From the IMG/VR virus record IMGVR_UViG_3300017917_000721, positions 1 to 56,714 of that record: a stretch of 56,714 bases of DNA. One strand, 5' to 3'. Positions 1 to 9,899 of this stretch are shown one piece after another (position 1 is the first letter of the stretch; the number at the start of each line of letters is the position of its first letter). Source of the DNA: a virus. Below the pieces are notes generated by a model. The model searched no databases. It was given only the letters and a program-made list of their open reading frames with translations, and was not told where the DNA came from. The position numbers and the translations under genes are program-made.

Positions 1-939
1 CAAACAGGTAACTTTACATCTAGCGGTACGCTTCAAGTAACTGGCAATGTTACTTTAACTGGATATCTTGAATTACCAGGAATCAATCTTAGCGATAATA
101 CCATTAGTACAAGAGTTTCTGGCACAGACTTACATTTAACAGCCAACGGTACTGGCGATGTGCTTATTGAAGATCTTGGAATCGAAGGTTCAATAATTAA
201 AAGCACAGTAACAGATGCTAATATAACATTAAAACCGTTAGGAACTGGTTCTGTTATTATTGATAGTAATCAGAGTTTACAGTTGCCAGCTGGTACAACA
301 GGTGATCGTCCGTTAACACCGTCAAATGGTATGATCCGTTATAACACTAGTATCAATCGATACGAAGGATACAATAACGGGTATTGGTTAACATTAGGCG
401 GAGTGCAAGACGCCGATGGTAACACGTATATCAGTGCAGAATTAACACCTGGTGCAAATGACAATACTATTAGATTTTATACCGATGGTAATCTTATGGT
501 TACTATCGATAGCACAAAGTTATTTGCAGAACGTTTACAAACAACAAACTTAGATGTTCAAAACAACACAATAACTCCAATAGCTGCCGATAGCGATATT
601 AACTTAACAGCTACAGGAACAGGTAGTGTAAAATTTGGTAACTTAGCTGTTAAAAATAATACAATTACAAATACAGTCTCAGGAGCCGTTACACAATTTG
701 TACAATCCGGAGATGGATATATAAAGATAGACGGAACAAATGGTGTAGTGTTTCCTAGCGGTACAGATAGCGAACGTCCAGGTATGCCTGTAACAGGTAT
801 GATGCGCTATAACACTCAGCAGGCACTTGTTGAAGTCTATAACGGAGTTATTTGGACTGGTGTTGCAGGATCATCCGGAGGTGTTACATTTACAGAAGCA
901 TCAGATATTGCAATTCAATACGTTTTAGTTTTAGGATAA
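1..939 (+). CDS. Tail fiber / virion structural protein, 3' part only
   Basis: The reading frame is open from base 1 to the stop at 937-939, so this is the C-terminal 312 residues of a gene that begins upstream. An internal GTG at 160 is not a credible start because the frame runs through it with the same composition. The protein is rich in Thr, Asn, Gly and Ser and has repeated beta-type segments: the pattern 'DxxINLTATGTGSVxF' occurs twice, and 'GMIRYNT' / 'GMMRYNT' each precede a short 'YNxxxW' stretch. Repeats of this kind are common in phage fiber shafts. It is followed at 3 bp by a small structural-type gene and lies upstream of two giant fibers. Role: probably a fiber or baseplate-associated adhesin. 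The family is inferred from composition and context, not from a recognised domain. Confidence 0.7.
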   Translation, partial: QTGNFTSSGTLQVTGNVTLTGYLELPGINLSDNTISTRVSGTDLHLTANGTGDVLIEDLGIEGSIIKSTVTDANITLKPLGTGSVIIDSNQSLQLPAGTTGDRPLTPSNGMIRYNTSINRYEGYNNGYWLTLGGVQDADGNTYISAELTPGANDNTIRFYTDGNLMVTIDSTKLFAERLQTTNLDVQNNTITPIAADSDINLTATGTGSVKFGNLAVKNNTITNTVSGAVTQFVQSGDGYIKIDGTNGVVFPSGTDSERPGMPVTGMMRYNTQQALVEVYNGVIWTGVAGSSGGVTFTEASDIAIQYVLVLG

Positions 940-942
940 AAT

Positions 943-1272
943 ATGGCAACCACATTTAATAATGCATTAATTTCAGAGCTAGGAACAACAGAAGAAACAG
1001 CAATTACAGTTGCATCAAACGCTCGTGTAACTGTAATTGGATTAAGTTTTGCTAATCTAACAGAGAGTGTGATTTTAGCCAGCGTTCGTGTAGTTGATGG
1101 TTCAAATAACTCTGCATACTTTTGTAAGAATATTCCGGTGCCACCAAATCAAAGTTTACGAGTAGTCAACGGCGGCGAAAAGTTGATCTTGTCAAGTAGT
1201 ACACTTATGAAAGTTGTAGCTAGTCAGCCCAACAGTCTAGACATGATTGCCAGTTACGTTACTATCACTTAA
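943..1272 (+). CDS. Small beta-rich virion protein, unknown function
   Basis: 109 residues, with ATG 3 bp after the preceding stop and an AGGAT-like ribosome site inside the end of that gene. The sequence alternates hydrophobic and polar residues in the manner of a small beta-sandwich and has no catalytic motif, signal peptide or membrane segment. It resembles in length and layout the 107-aa product at 19725-20048: an N-terminal 'MAT', a central strand-rich half, and a segment ending near 'LxLxxxxxLxxxAS'. The two may be distant paralogs flanking the giant fibers. I infer a small fiber accessory or decoration protein; no family is recognised. Confidence 0.65.
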   Translation: MATTFNNALISELGTTEETAITVASNARVTVIGLSFANLTESVILASVRVVDGSNNSAYFCKNIPVPPNQSLRVVNGGEKLILSSSTLMKVVASQPNSLDMIASYVTIT

Positions 1273-1282
1273 GGAATAAATT

Positions 1283-1651
1283 ATGACATATTATGTTGGA
1301 CAAGTTGGTACAGTTGATTTGCTAGGAGAAGGCAATCCAAGATTTTTCTACGGGTTAAGACGAACTCAAGAAGGAACTTTGTATTTTGAAAAAATTGACC
1401 AAATTGTTGGTACTGAAGCAGTGGTAGTAAATATTCCAGGACCTGCGGCAGAAGACTTTGAAGACTTCGAATATGGAGTTGATTTCTTTGACGGACGTTT
1501 AGCAGAAGATCACAGTCGCCCATACGAAAACTTGAAGTTTGACCAGTATCGTTGGGACCAGCGTAACTGCTATTATTACATCAATACAGCTGGACAATTG
1601 GTAATTAGAATCAATCAAGTTTACGAGTACACTCCAGAACAAATTGTATAA
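1283..1651 (+). CDS. Hypothetical protein in fiber operon
   Basis: 122 residues, ATG 10 bp after the previous stop and preceded by an AAGGAAT ribosome site. The product is acidic and rich in Tyr, Phe and Asp, with 'FEDFEYGVDFFDGR' in the middle and 'QYRWDQRNCYYYINTAGQL' towards the end. No transmembrane segment or enzyme motif is visible. It sits between a 109-aa structural-type protein and the first giant fiber and is read in the same direction. It could be a fiber-associated virion protein or a folding partner; the sequence does not decide between these. Confidence 0.6.
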   Translation: MTYYVGQVGTVDLLGEGNPRFFYGLRRTQEGTLYFEKIDQIVGTEAVVVNIPGPAAEDFEDFEYGVDFFDGRLAEDHSRPYENLKFDQYRWDQRNCYYYINTAGQLVIRINQVYEYTPEQIV

Positions 1652-1678
1652 CATTATAATATTTTAGGAAATAAAAAC

Positions 1679-4600
1679 ATGCCATCAGAGTTTAAAATTA
1701 GTAGATTAAGATACAACTATCTTGGTCAATGGGCTATTAATACATTTTACAATAGAGATGCTGTGGCTACGTTCCACGGAAAAACTTATGTTTGTTTAGA
1801 GCCACATACTTCAAGCACATCTGAAAATACTTTTTATAATGATTTATACTATGTAACTCCTGGTGGCGCACCTCAACCTCGCTGGCAATTAATTGTTGAA
1901 GGACATGAGTGGATTGGACCGTGGACCGGAACAACTTTTTATAGCATAGGAAATATTGTAACTTACGGCGGTTCTGCGTATATTTGTACAGAAGAGCACA
2001 CTAGTGATAGTGTGATTAACCTCAATAAATTTAACTTGTATGCTGAATTTAGAAAATGGCATCCAAGTTGGACAACTAACTATGCCTATGGACTAGGCGA
2101 CGTAGTCAAGTACGGCGGAATTGTCTATTACTGTAACGAAAATCACATAAGTGCTGCCACAGCCTCGCTAGGATTAGAAGCCAATCAATCAAAATGGACT
2201 GAACTAGCAGTTGGTATTGAATATAAAGGCACATGGAGTTCAGCAGGATTTAGATATAAGAAGAATGACATTGTTAAAAACGGACCAGACCTTTGGATTT
2301 CTGGTTCCGGCCACACATCTACATCCGAGTTTGATCAAACAAAATGGACGATCTGGATGCCAGGTATTGAGTATACTGGCAGTTGGAACAGCGGAACAAC
2401 TTATCAAAACGGTGATGTTGTAAAATACGGCGGTTATAGTTACTACAGTTTAACTGCCAACAATATTAACAACGTTCCTTCTATTGACGCAATGGATTGG
2501 CAACTATTAACCACAGGTTACGACTTGATGGGCGATTGGTCGCCTAGTACTGCATATCGTGTAGGTAGTGTTGTTAGAAGAAACGGTAATTCATTCGTAG
2601 CAATACAAAACAGTACAAATCAAGATCCTAGTGCAGCCAGCATTTCTGTAACAACCAACGGTGCAGTATCTGGAAATACTGTAACTTTAACTTCTACCAC
2701 AGGATTAGTTCCAGGTATGGTTATATCTGGAACAGGATTTACTTTAGGACAAACTATCGCTTCTATTGTCAGCTCAACAGAAATTTTAGTAGGACAAGCA
2801 CCCGACGGTGATGTGCCAAGTACAACTTTACTAACCTTCGATGCTCTTAACTACGTGTACTGGGATATAATTACACCTGGTGTAAAATGGATTGGTTTCT
2901 GGCAAATAGATCTTGAATATGTCCCAGGCGACTTAGTTGTTTGGCAAAACAACACTTATAAGTGTATCAAGAAACATACTGCAAGTACTAACGGAGCTAG
3001 ACCAGATCAATCTTTGTATGTCAACTGGGTAATCTTTATTCCGCACGACAGACGCAACGGCCTTGCAACACAAGGCGCAGTTCCGCTTTATAGCAACGGA
3101 ACTCCTACTTCTTTGACTATTGGTACTACAGATCAAGTTTTACGGGTTGTAGAATCTACTTCAAATACACCTGCTTGGAGACAAATCTTAGTAACTCCAA
3201 AAGTGTACTATGTTGCTACCAACGGTGTAGACAGAGAAGATTACGGAGTGACTTGGGACAGACCTTGGAGAACAATCAAGTACGCAGCAGAGTATGTTAA
3301 TAATGGTACACAATTTCCTGGCACCAGAGAAACTTTAAGAAAAAATAAAAATTATCTACTGGCAGAAATGTACCAGTGGATGCTATATCAAAAACAAGAG
3401 TCAATTAGTCCGTTTACTCCAGCAACTACATTCATTCAGTCTAAGACTCTAAGAGATGCCAGCTATATTATTGATGCGTTAATTTACGATGCTAGTCGTG
3501 TTGGTAACAGCCAAACAGTGGCAGCAATACTAGCCTTCTTTAAACCTGATGGAAGTGATTCGTTCTTTAACGAAGAAGTTACTGCCCAGATGCCAGTCTT
3601 TATTGCTGCACTAACATATTTAGAAACATTAATCAACGAATATGTGATGTATGGTAATGCTCCTGCAACCAGCTATCAAGTTTTGATGAATGTTCCGTTG
3701 AATCAGCGTATTGCATTTAACAACAGTTCAAGTGCTGAAGTAGGTGCTAGAGTTGAAATTGCTAGTTTGTTTGCGCTTGTTTTAGACGCATTGTCAAACT
3801 CTACAACACAAAATTTACCTGCTCCAAATCAAGGAATAAGCTCAACAATCTTTGTAAAAACAGGAACATACAGCGAAGAACTACCGATTGTAGTGCCTGC
3901 TCAATGTGCTATTGTCGGCGATGAACTACGCGGTGTAGTTGTTCAGCCTTCTTTAATTATAAACACATTTGCAGTTTCGAGTAATGGAACAAATAACACC
4001 GTCACTGTGTATTCAACAGACGGGCTGTACGGTAACTGCCCAATACAGTTTGTAAAAATATCTAATTTTATTACAAACTTAGACCCATTTGAACCAAATA
4101 TTGTAGCTGGTCAAACTTATTATGTTATCGGCAGTAGTGTAACCAGCACAACATTTCAATTTAGTGAAACACCTGGAGGAGATCCTGTTGAACTTGAAGG
4201 TGATGTTGGATTTATACAATTAATCGGTGGCGATGCACTAAGCGATATGTTTAGGTTACGAAATGCCAGTGGTTTAAGAAACTTAACCTTAACTGGACTA
4301 CTAGGAACATTGACTCCATTGAATCAGTACTTAACTCAGCGTCCAACTGGTGGTACATACTGTGCTTTTGATCCTGGTTCAGGACCTGACGATACTGTTG
4401 CTTGGATTCAAAAACGAAGCCCGTATTTACAAAACGTAACACTATTTGGCGTAGGATGTACTGCTTTAAAAGTCGACGGAGATTTACACAACGGCGGCAA
4501 CAGATCTATGACTGCCAACGACTTTACTTGCATCATTAGTGACGGTATTGGCGCATGGGTTAAAGGAACAGAAAGTAAAGCAGAGCTTATTTCTGTGTTT

Positions 4601-7600
4601 ACTTACTATTGCTACACCAGTTACTTTGCAGAAGATGGCGGAAGAATTCGTGCAGCCAACGGTAATAGTTCATACGGAGACTACGGTTGTATCGCAGAAG
4701 GGTTTGATCAAAATGAAGAACCTATTACTGGTAAAGTTAATAACAGATCAACACAAGCCCAAGCTAGTGTTCAGCAATCTTTTGGTATCGATGCAAACAT
4801 TTTAAAGTTACAATATTCTAATGCAGGTACTGAGTACAATGAAAATACTACCAACTTGTTAAGTTTTAGTAATAATTTTATTGGCGCAGGCTGGACAACA
4901 GATGGTAATATAACACTTGCTCAAAACTTGATTAGTCCTAGCGGTTTTAACGATGGATGGACCTTTGACGGAACAACATCAAATACTGATAGTGCTTACA
5001 TTTATAAAAATATTTCTATTACACCAACAGGTGCAACATATACTAACTTATCAGGATCTAACATCACTGGTTCAGGCTCGGGCGCCGTTTTTGACGTCGT
5101 AGTTAACGCAACTTCTTATACTGTAACAGTTGCAATTGGCAATGATGGCGGAACAGGTTACGTTTTTGGAAACCAAATTACCATTTACGGTAGTCAAGTT
5201 GGCGGTATTGACGGAGTTAATGACATTACTTTAACTGTTAGTCAGCTAGTAGGTAGTAAAATCGTTGCAGTAACTAACACAGGTACTGTTCCTGCTGGTA
5301 GTGCGTTGTATTATACACTGAGTGTACATGTTAAGAAAGGTGATGCACCTTCTTTTGATTTGTACGGAATATACAGCGGTTCTAGTACAAGAAGTAGTTA
5401 CGTGAGATTTGCATTTGATACAGAAACTCTATCTGTTGGTAACGGTGGTGACAACGGTTTAACACCTACACTATACGGTGTACAAAAATTAACAAATGAT
5501 TGGTACAGAGTGTGGATGGCAATATATGACACCAACGCTCTTAACAATAATTTACAATTTAGAATTTACCCAAGAAACAAAACAGGGTTTGCAGGGTTTA
5601 CTTATTTTTACGGAGCACAAGTTGAAATTGGATCTTCACCTCAGTTTTATTTGACAACTACTACCGGTCTATATAGTGCCTATGCTGATTATATTATTAG
5701 CGGTGCTGGCGTAGGTGCAGTTATTGTTGCAGATGAAACAAGATCTCAATCAATTTACGAATCAAGAATTACCGATCCTGGATCAGGAGCAGGTGGTTCT
5801 GGATACTTAACTGCCAGTAACAACGCCCAGGGTGGTACAGAACAATATATTGTACTTTCTGGTGCAGACATTAACACTAGTGCAAACTACAACGGTATGC
5901 GTGTGTTTATTAATAGCGGTACAGGTGCTGGCCAATTTGGATACATCAGTAATTATAATGCAACTAGTAAGATTGCATACGTACTCAAAGAGTCATTTCC
6001 TGCAATTTCAATAACAGCATCAGATACTAACGACGATGTTCTTACACTTGCAGATTCTGCAGACATTAATAGTTTGTATATTAATCAGCCAGTACAATTT
6101 ATTCCGACATATTATAGTACAACAGTTTCAGCAACATCTCAGTCAAACTTAGTAATTACTTCAACTGTAGGTGGAATAACTAACACACTGACAACTGCAA
6201 GTACAGCAGGACTATATTACAATATGGCTGTTACGTTTAGTGGAGGTATACCAGCAACCGCAGGCGTTGTTGCTAATTTTACTTACTATATTTCAGAGAT
6301 TGTAAACACTAACAGTTTTAAAATTGCAGCAAACCCATTTGGTAACTCGATAACACTAACATCGACAGTACCTACAACAACTATGTTTATGAACATACCG
6401 TCAAATACCAGCTATTTGACAGCAGCATCTACTACAAATATGATTGTAAACATGCCAATCCAGTTTACTGGAACAGCATTAGGCGGAATCACAACAGGCG
6501 ACATTTATTATATTAACGATATCATAGATGCAACTAGTTTTACAATATCTAGTTTACTCTTAACTGGAACAGTTACCTTAGCTGACAGCGCATCTAAACG
6601 ACTGTCAGTAAGTTCTACAAGTTCGTTAGTTGCATTGAATCCAATTAAATTTAGCGAAACTGCTATTGGTGGCATTCTAGCAGGAAACACTTACTACATT
6701 AGTAAAATTTGGAACTCAACACAGTTCAGTGTTGCGTCCTCATTACTAACTGCAACAGTAACAGAGACTGAGTTTGGAACAAACTTGATAACTTGTTCAA
6801 GTACAGCAGGATTTGTAGCTGAACAGCCTATTAAATTCACCGGTAATTCATTTGGTGGAATCACAGCAGAAACTACTTATTTTATTCTAGCGGTTAACAA
6901 TGCTACATCATTTACGGTAAGCTCACTGCCTGGCGGATCAGCAGTCAACTTAACTACAGCTTCTGGCGTACTTGTAGCTAAAACTTGCCCTGCACCAGAA
7001 AGTTTAATTGATGAAGCAGGATCAATGCCTTATACAACCACTAGTGCTAAGTTTAGTTTAAGTACTAGTGTTGGTTCAATGAACGCAATTTTCTCAACTC
7101 CAATTTTTGGAAATATAAGTTCAGGAACTACATATTATATAAGATCAATAGAGGCCGGAAGTCCTAACAAGATAACTATTGGTGCAACTGTAGATGCAAT
7201 AAATCCAGTAAATCTTTCTACAGATTCCGGAACTATGCAAATGGGAGAAGTAGGATGGGATCATGTTAATGCAGGAACCCCAATTGAAGTTGCACTAGAC
7301 TCAACTACACTATACTTTATTGAACCTAGATTAACCTTTAACGCTCCGGCATTTAGTCAAACAGCACAAACTTTAACTACAGTTAGTTTAACTACTCCTT
7401 ATGTGAGTATAGCATACGGAGACAACTACTGGATTGCTATTCCTTCGGGAGGTACAACTATCAGCGGCTCACCTAACGGCACAACATGGTCAGGACTAAC
7501 ACTTCCAACATCAACAGCCAACTGGAGTAGTATAGCATACGGAAATACTGCATGGGTTATGACTGCTCGCGATACAACTAGAGTGTTGTACTCGTTCGCC

Positions 7601-9847
7601 AAAGGTCAGAGCTGGAAAACTGGCACAATGCCTAGTGCAGAACCTTGGAGCCGTGTAGTGTACACAGCTGGAACATTTGTTGCGTTGGCTAGCGGCAAGA
7701 CTTACAGCAGTTTATCTGGAACTAATATTATTGGTACTGGAAGTGGAGCAACATTTAATGTTACTGCAACTGGAACATCTTATACAGTTACAGTTGCATC
7801 TTCGGGTGATTCAGCATATCAAGTTAATGACACCATAAGAATCTTAGGTACTGCACTTGGTGGCGCAACGCCTGCGAACGATGCTGTTATTACTGTGTTA
7901 TCAACTAACGTGTTTGGTGGCGGTGTTTCTAGTGCAACAATTACAGGAACAGCCGACTCAGCAGGAAGAGCTGCATATTCAACTAGCTATGGTGCAAGTT
8001 GGACTGGCGTAGCATTGCCAACTACACAAACTACCTGGCAAGACCTAGCAGCCAGTAACGTTCGAGTAGTGGCTATATCAACAAACAGCACAAAAGCAGC
8101 CTACAGTACTACAGCAGGCGCAAGTTGGACAGCTTCAACGCTCCCAGACAACGGAGCTTGGTCAAGTATTGCTTACGGTAATGGAAGATTTGTTGCAGTA
8201 CAAAACGGAAGAAGCTTTGCAGCACAAGGCGGTACAAATGTCAGTGGAACAGGTTCTAATGCTACTTTCTCAGTAACGTCGACCCGAACAAGTTATTCAG
8301 TGACTATTGTAAATCCTGGAACCGGGTACAGTATTGGTAATCAAATTAAAATATTAGGAACTGCACTTGGCGGTGCAACTCCTGCAAACGATTTAATTAT
8401 AACTGTAAGTGCGCTAACTACTGGCATCGGTGATCCAACTTCAATATCAGGTATTACATTCACAGGAACAGCCAAAACTACTAAACCAGCTTACTCGTTT
8501 GACGGAGTAACATGGTATAGTTCAAACTATGACTTTGCTGCTTCAGAAGTTGTCTACGGTAACGGTGTCTTTGTGGCATTGAAGGCCAGCAGCACAGAAG
8601 CATATAGTAGTGAAGATGGAGTATACTGGACTAAACGTACAGTTGCTAATCAACTGTATACTACAGCAGCATTTGGATTTAGTAATACAGATAATATTGG
8701 AGCATTTGTCACAGTAGGCGGCCAAGGAACTGGAAGTAAAATATTTGCAGGATCTACAACCAAAGGACGACCAATTGTTGCCGACGGGATTATAACAGGC
8801 GTTACTGAGTTTGAAACAGGATCAAACTATTCTAGTTTACCTACTATTTCTCTGTTTGATCCTAACGTAACCAGCGTGGCAACAATTACTGCAAGAAGAG
8901 GCAACGGTGTATTAAGTTCTCCAACATTTATTAATAGAGGACAAGGCTACAATACTAGCTCAACCGCAGTTACAGTTAATGGTAGTGGATTTGCAGACCA
9001 ATATCAAGTTGGATTGACTTTGGTGGTTAAGAATCTAAGTCAGTTACCACGTCCGGGCGACGACTTAACAGTAGAAGGCGATCCAGAAATTTATAAAGTA
9101 ACAAATGCAAGGGTACTTGATGGAACTGTACAACCAAATCTTACTGCTGCTATACAAATTTCTCCGTCGATGAGTGTGGCAAAATCGCCAGACCACGATA
9201 CAGACTTATTGATTAGAGAAAAATATAGCCAGGTACGTCTAACAAACCATGACTTCTTGAATGTTGGTTTCGGAAGCCAGCCAGAATCTGGATATCCAAA
9301 TCCTGTTCCTGAAGTTACAACCCTACAATCTCAGAACCAGACTATTGAAAATAACTATGGTCGTGTGTTCTACACCAGTACTGACCAAGACGGTAACTTC
9401 AAAGTTGGTAACTTGTTTGGAGTTGAACAGGCTACTGGTATTGTTACACTTAGCGCCAGTCAGTTTGGATTAGAAGGCTTGACACAGTTGAGCTTAGGCG
9501 GTATCGCAGTTGGCGGATCTAGCGTTGTCGTAACGCAGTTCAGTACAGACTCAACATTTGTAGCTAACAGTGACGCCGTTATCCCAACACAAAAAGCAGT
9601 TAAGTCTTACTTAACATCTCGTTTAAGTCAAGGTGGTTCAAACACATTCACTGGTAATACAACAGCGGGCCAGGTAACTATTGGCGGACCTAACGTCATT
9701 AGTAACACTATTCCACAAGGTACAGTGGGATCTAGTGTACAAATGTTGAATAAAGTAAACATAACTGGCGCCGGTGAAAACGGATTAGTCGATGGGGATA
9801 TGATGGCATTTGATTTCTTCATGAAACACAATTTCAGAAGAACATAA
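1679..9847 (+). CDS. Giant modular tail fiber / adhesin (2722 aa)
   Basis: One uninterrupted frame, ATG preceded by TTAGGAAAT. Modules in order: seven N-terminal repeats (about residues 15-450) of the type 'W..xTxYxxGDVVxYGGxxY' followed by a Cys or Ser and 'HTS', resembling small carbohydrate-binding modules; a pectate-lyase-like beta-helix start near 'YYVATNGVDREDYG' with 'TWDRPWRTIKYAAEYV'; 'GTYSEELPIVVPAQ' and 'GDELRGVVVQP' (a common start of phage beta-helix spikes); a series of 'PIxFxGxxxGGIxxxxxYYI' modules; Asp-box-like turns such as 'YSFDGVTW' and 'YSTSYGASW', typical of BNR/sialidase-type propellers; and a C-terminal region with 'FYTSTDQDGNFKVG'. The ends and several modules are shared with the gene at 9900. 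Role: host-surface binding, perhaps polysaccharide recognition. No hydrolase active site was identified. Confidence 0.85.
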   Translation: MPSEFKISRLRYNYLGQWAINTFYNRDAVATFHGKTYVCLEPHTSSTSENTFYNDLYYVTPGGAPQPRWQLIVEGHEWIGPWTGTTFYSIGNIVTYGGSAYICTEEHTSDSVINLNKFNLYAEFRKWHPSWTTNYAYGLGDVVKYGGIVYYCNENHISAATASLGLEANQSKWTELAVGIEYKGTWSSAGFRYKKNDIVKNGPDLWISGSGHTSTSEFDQTKWTIWMPGIEYTGSWNSGTTYQNGDVVKYGGYSYYSLTANNINNVPSIDAMDWQLLTTGYDLMGDWSPSTAYRVGSVVRRNGNSFVAIQNSTNQDPSAASISVTTNGAVSGNTVTLTSTTGLVPGMVISGTGFTLGQTIASIVSSTEILVGQAPDGDVPSTTLLTFDALNYVYWDIITPGVKWIGFWQIDLEYVPGDLVVWQNNTYKCIKKHTASTNGARPDQSLYVNWVIFIPHDRRNGLATQGAVPLYSNGTPTSLTIGTTDQVLRVVESTSNTPAWRQILVTPKVYYVATNGVDREDYGVTWDRPWRTIKYAAEYVNNGTQFPGTRETLRKNKNYLLAEMYQWMLYQKQESISPFTPATTFIQSKTLRDASYIIDALIYDASRVGNSQTVAAILAFFKPDGSDSFFNEEVTAQMPVFIAALTYLETLINEYVMYGNAPATSYQVLMNVPLNQRIAFNNSSSAEVGARVEIASLFALVLDALSNSTTQNLPAPNQGISSTIFVKTGTYSEELPIVVPAQCAIVGDELRGVVVQPSLIINTFAVSSNGTNNTVTVYSTDGLYGNCPIQFVKISNFITNLDPFEPNIVAGQTYYVIGSSVTSTTFQFSETPGGDPVELEGDVGFIQLIGGDALSDMFRLRNASGLRNLTLTGLLGTLTPLNQYLTQRPTGGTYCAFDPGSGPDDTVAWIQKRSPYLQNVTLFGVGCTALKVDGDLHNGGNRSMTANDFTCIISDGIGAWVKGTESKAELISVFTYYCYTSYFAEDGGRIRAANGNSSYGDYGCIAEGFDQNEEPITGKVNNRSTQAQASVQQSFGIDANILKLQYSNAGTEYNENTTNLLSFSNNFIGAGWTTDGNITLAQNLISPSGFNDGWTFDGTTSNTDSAYIYKNISITPTGATYTNLSGSNITGSGSGAVFDVVVNATSYTVTVAIGNDGGTGYVFGNQITIYGSQVGGIDGVNDITLTVSQLVGSKIVAVTNTGTVPAGSALYYTLSVHVKKGDAPSFDLYGIYSGSSTRSSYVRFAFDTETLSVGNGGDNGLTPTLYGVQKLTNDWYRVWMAIYDTNALNNNLQFRIYPRNKTGFAGFTYFYGAQVEIGSSPQFYLTTTTGLYSAYADYIISGAGVGAVIVADETRSQSIYESRITDPGSGAGGSGYLTASNNAQGGTEQYIVLSGADINTSANYNGMRVFINSGTGAGQFGYISNYNATSKIAYVLKESFPAISITASDTNDDVLTLADSADINSLYINQPVQFIPTYYSTTVSATSQSNLVITSTVGGITNTLTTASTAGLYYNMAVTFSGGIPATAGVVANFTYYISEIVNTNSFKIAANPFGNSITLTSTVPTTTMFMNIPSNTSYLTAASTTNMIVNMPIQFTGTALGGITTGDIYYINDIIDATSFTISSLLLTGTVTLADSASKRLSVSSTSSLVALNPIKFSETAIGGILAGNTYYISKIWNSTQFSVASSLLTATVTETEFGTNLITCSSTAGFVAEQPIKFTGNSFGGITAETTYFILAVNNATSFTVSSLPGGSAVNLTTASGVLVAKTCPAPESLIDEAGSMPYTTTSAKFSLSTSVGSMNAIFSTPIFGNISSGTTYYIRSIEAGSPNKITIGATVDAINPVNLSTDSGTMQMGEVGWDHVNAGTPIEVALDSTTLYFIEPRLTFNAPAFSQTAQTLTTVSLTTPYVSIAYGDNYWIAIPSGGTTISGSPNGTTWSGLTLPTSTANWSSIAYGNTAWVMTARDTTRVLYSFAKGQSWKTGTMPSAEPWSRVVYTAGTFVALASGKTYSSLSGTNIIGTGSGATFNVTATGTSYTVTVASSGDSAYQVNDTIRILGTALGGATPANDAVITVLSTNVFGGGVSSATITGTADSAGRAAYSTSYGASWTGVALPTTQTTWQDLAASNVRVVAISTNSTKAAYSTTAGASWTASTLPDNGAWSSIAYGNGRFVAVQNGRSFAAQGGTNVSGTGSNATFSVTSTRTSYSVTIVNPGTGYSIGNQIKILGTALGGATPANDLIITVSALTTGIGDPTSISGITFTGTAKTTKPAYSFDGVTWYSSNYDFAASEVVYGNGVFVALKASSTEAYSSEDGVYWTKRTVANQLYTTAAFGFSNTDNIGAFVTVGGQGTGSKIFAGSTTKGRPIVADGIITGVTEFETGSNYSSLPTISLFDPNVTSVATITARRGNGVLSSPTFINRGQGYNTSSTAVTVNGSGFADQYQVGLTLVVKNLSQLPRPGDDLTVEGDPEIYKVTNARVLDGTVQPNLTAAIQISPSMSVAKSPDHDTDLLIREKYSQVRLTNHDFLNVGFGSQPESGYPNPVPEVTTLQSQNQTIENNYGRVFYTSTDQDGNFKVGNLFGVEQATGIVTLSASQFGLEGLTQLSLGGIAVGGSSVVVTQFSTDSTFVANSDAVIPTQKAVKSYLTSRLSQGGSNTFTGNTTAGQVTIGGPNVISNTIPQGTVGSSVQMLNKVNITGAGENGLVDGDMMAFDFFMKHNFRRT

Positions 9848-9868
9848 TAGCTGTAGATTAAGTTTTAG

Positions 9869-9876
9869 ATAAATAT
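9869..9876 (+). promoter_or_regulatory. T4-type late promoter motif
   Basis: ATAAATAT matches the T4 late core TATAAATA in six consecutive bases. It lies 23 nt before the ATG at 9900, and a ribosome site (AAAGGAA) lies between. It is one of eight exact copies placed just upstream of late-type genes in the window. Confidence 0.7.
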
Positions 9877-9899
9877 GATTATCAAAGGAAATAGATAAA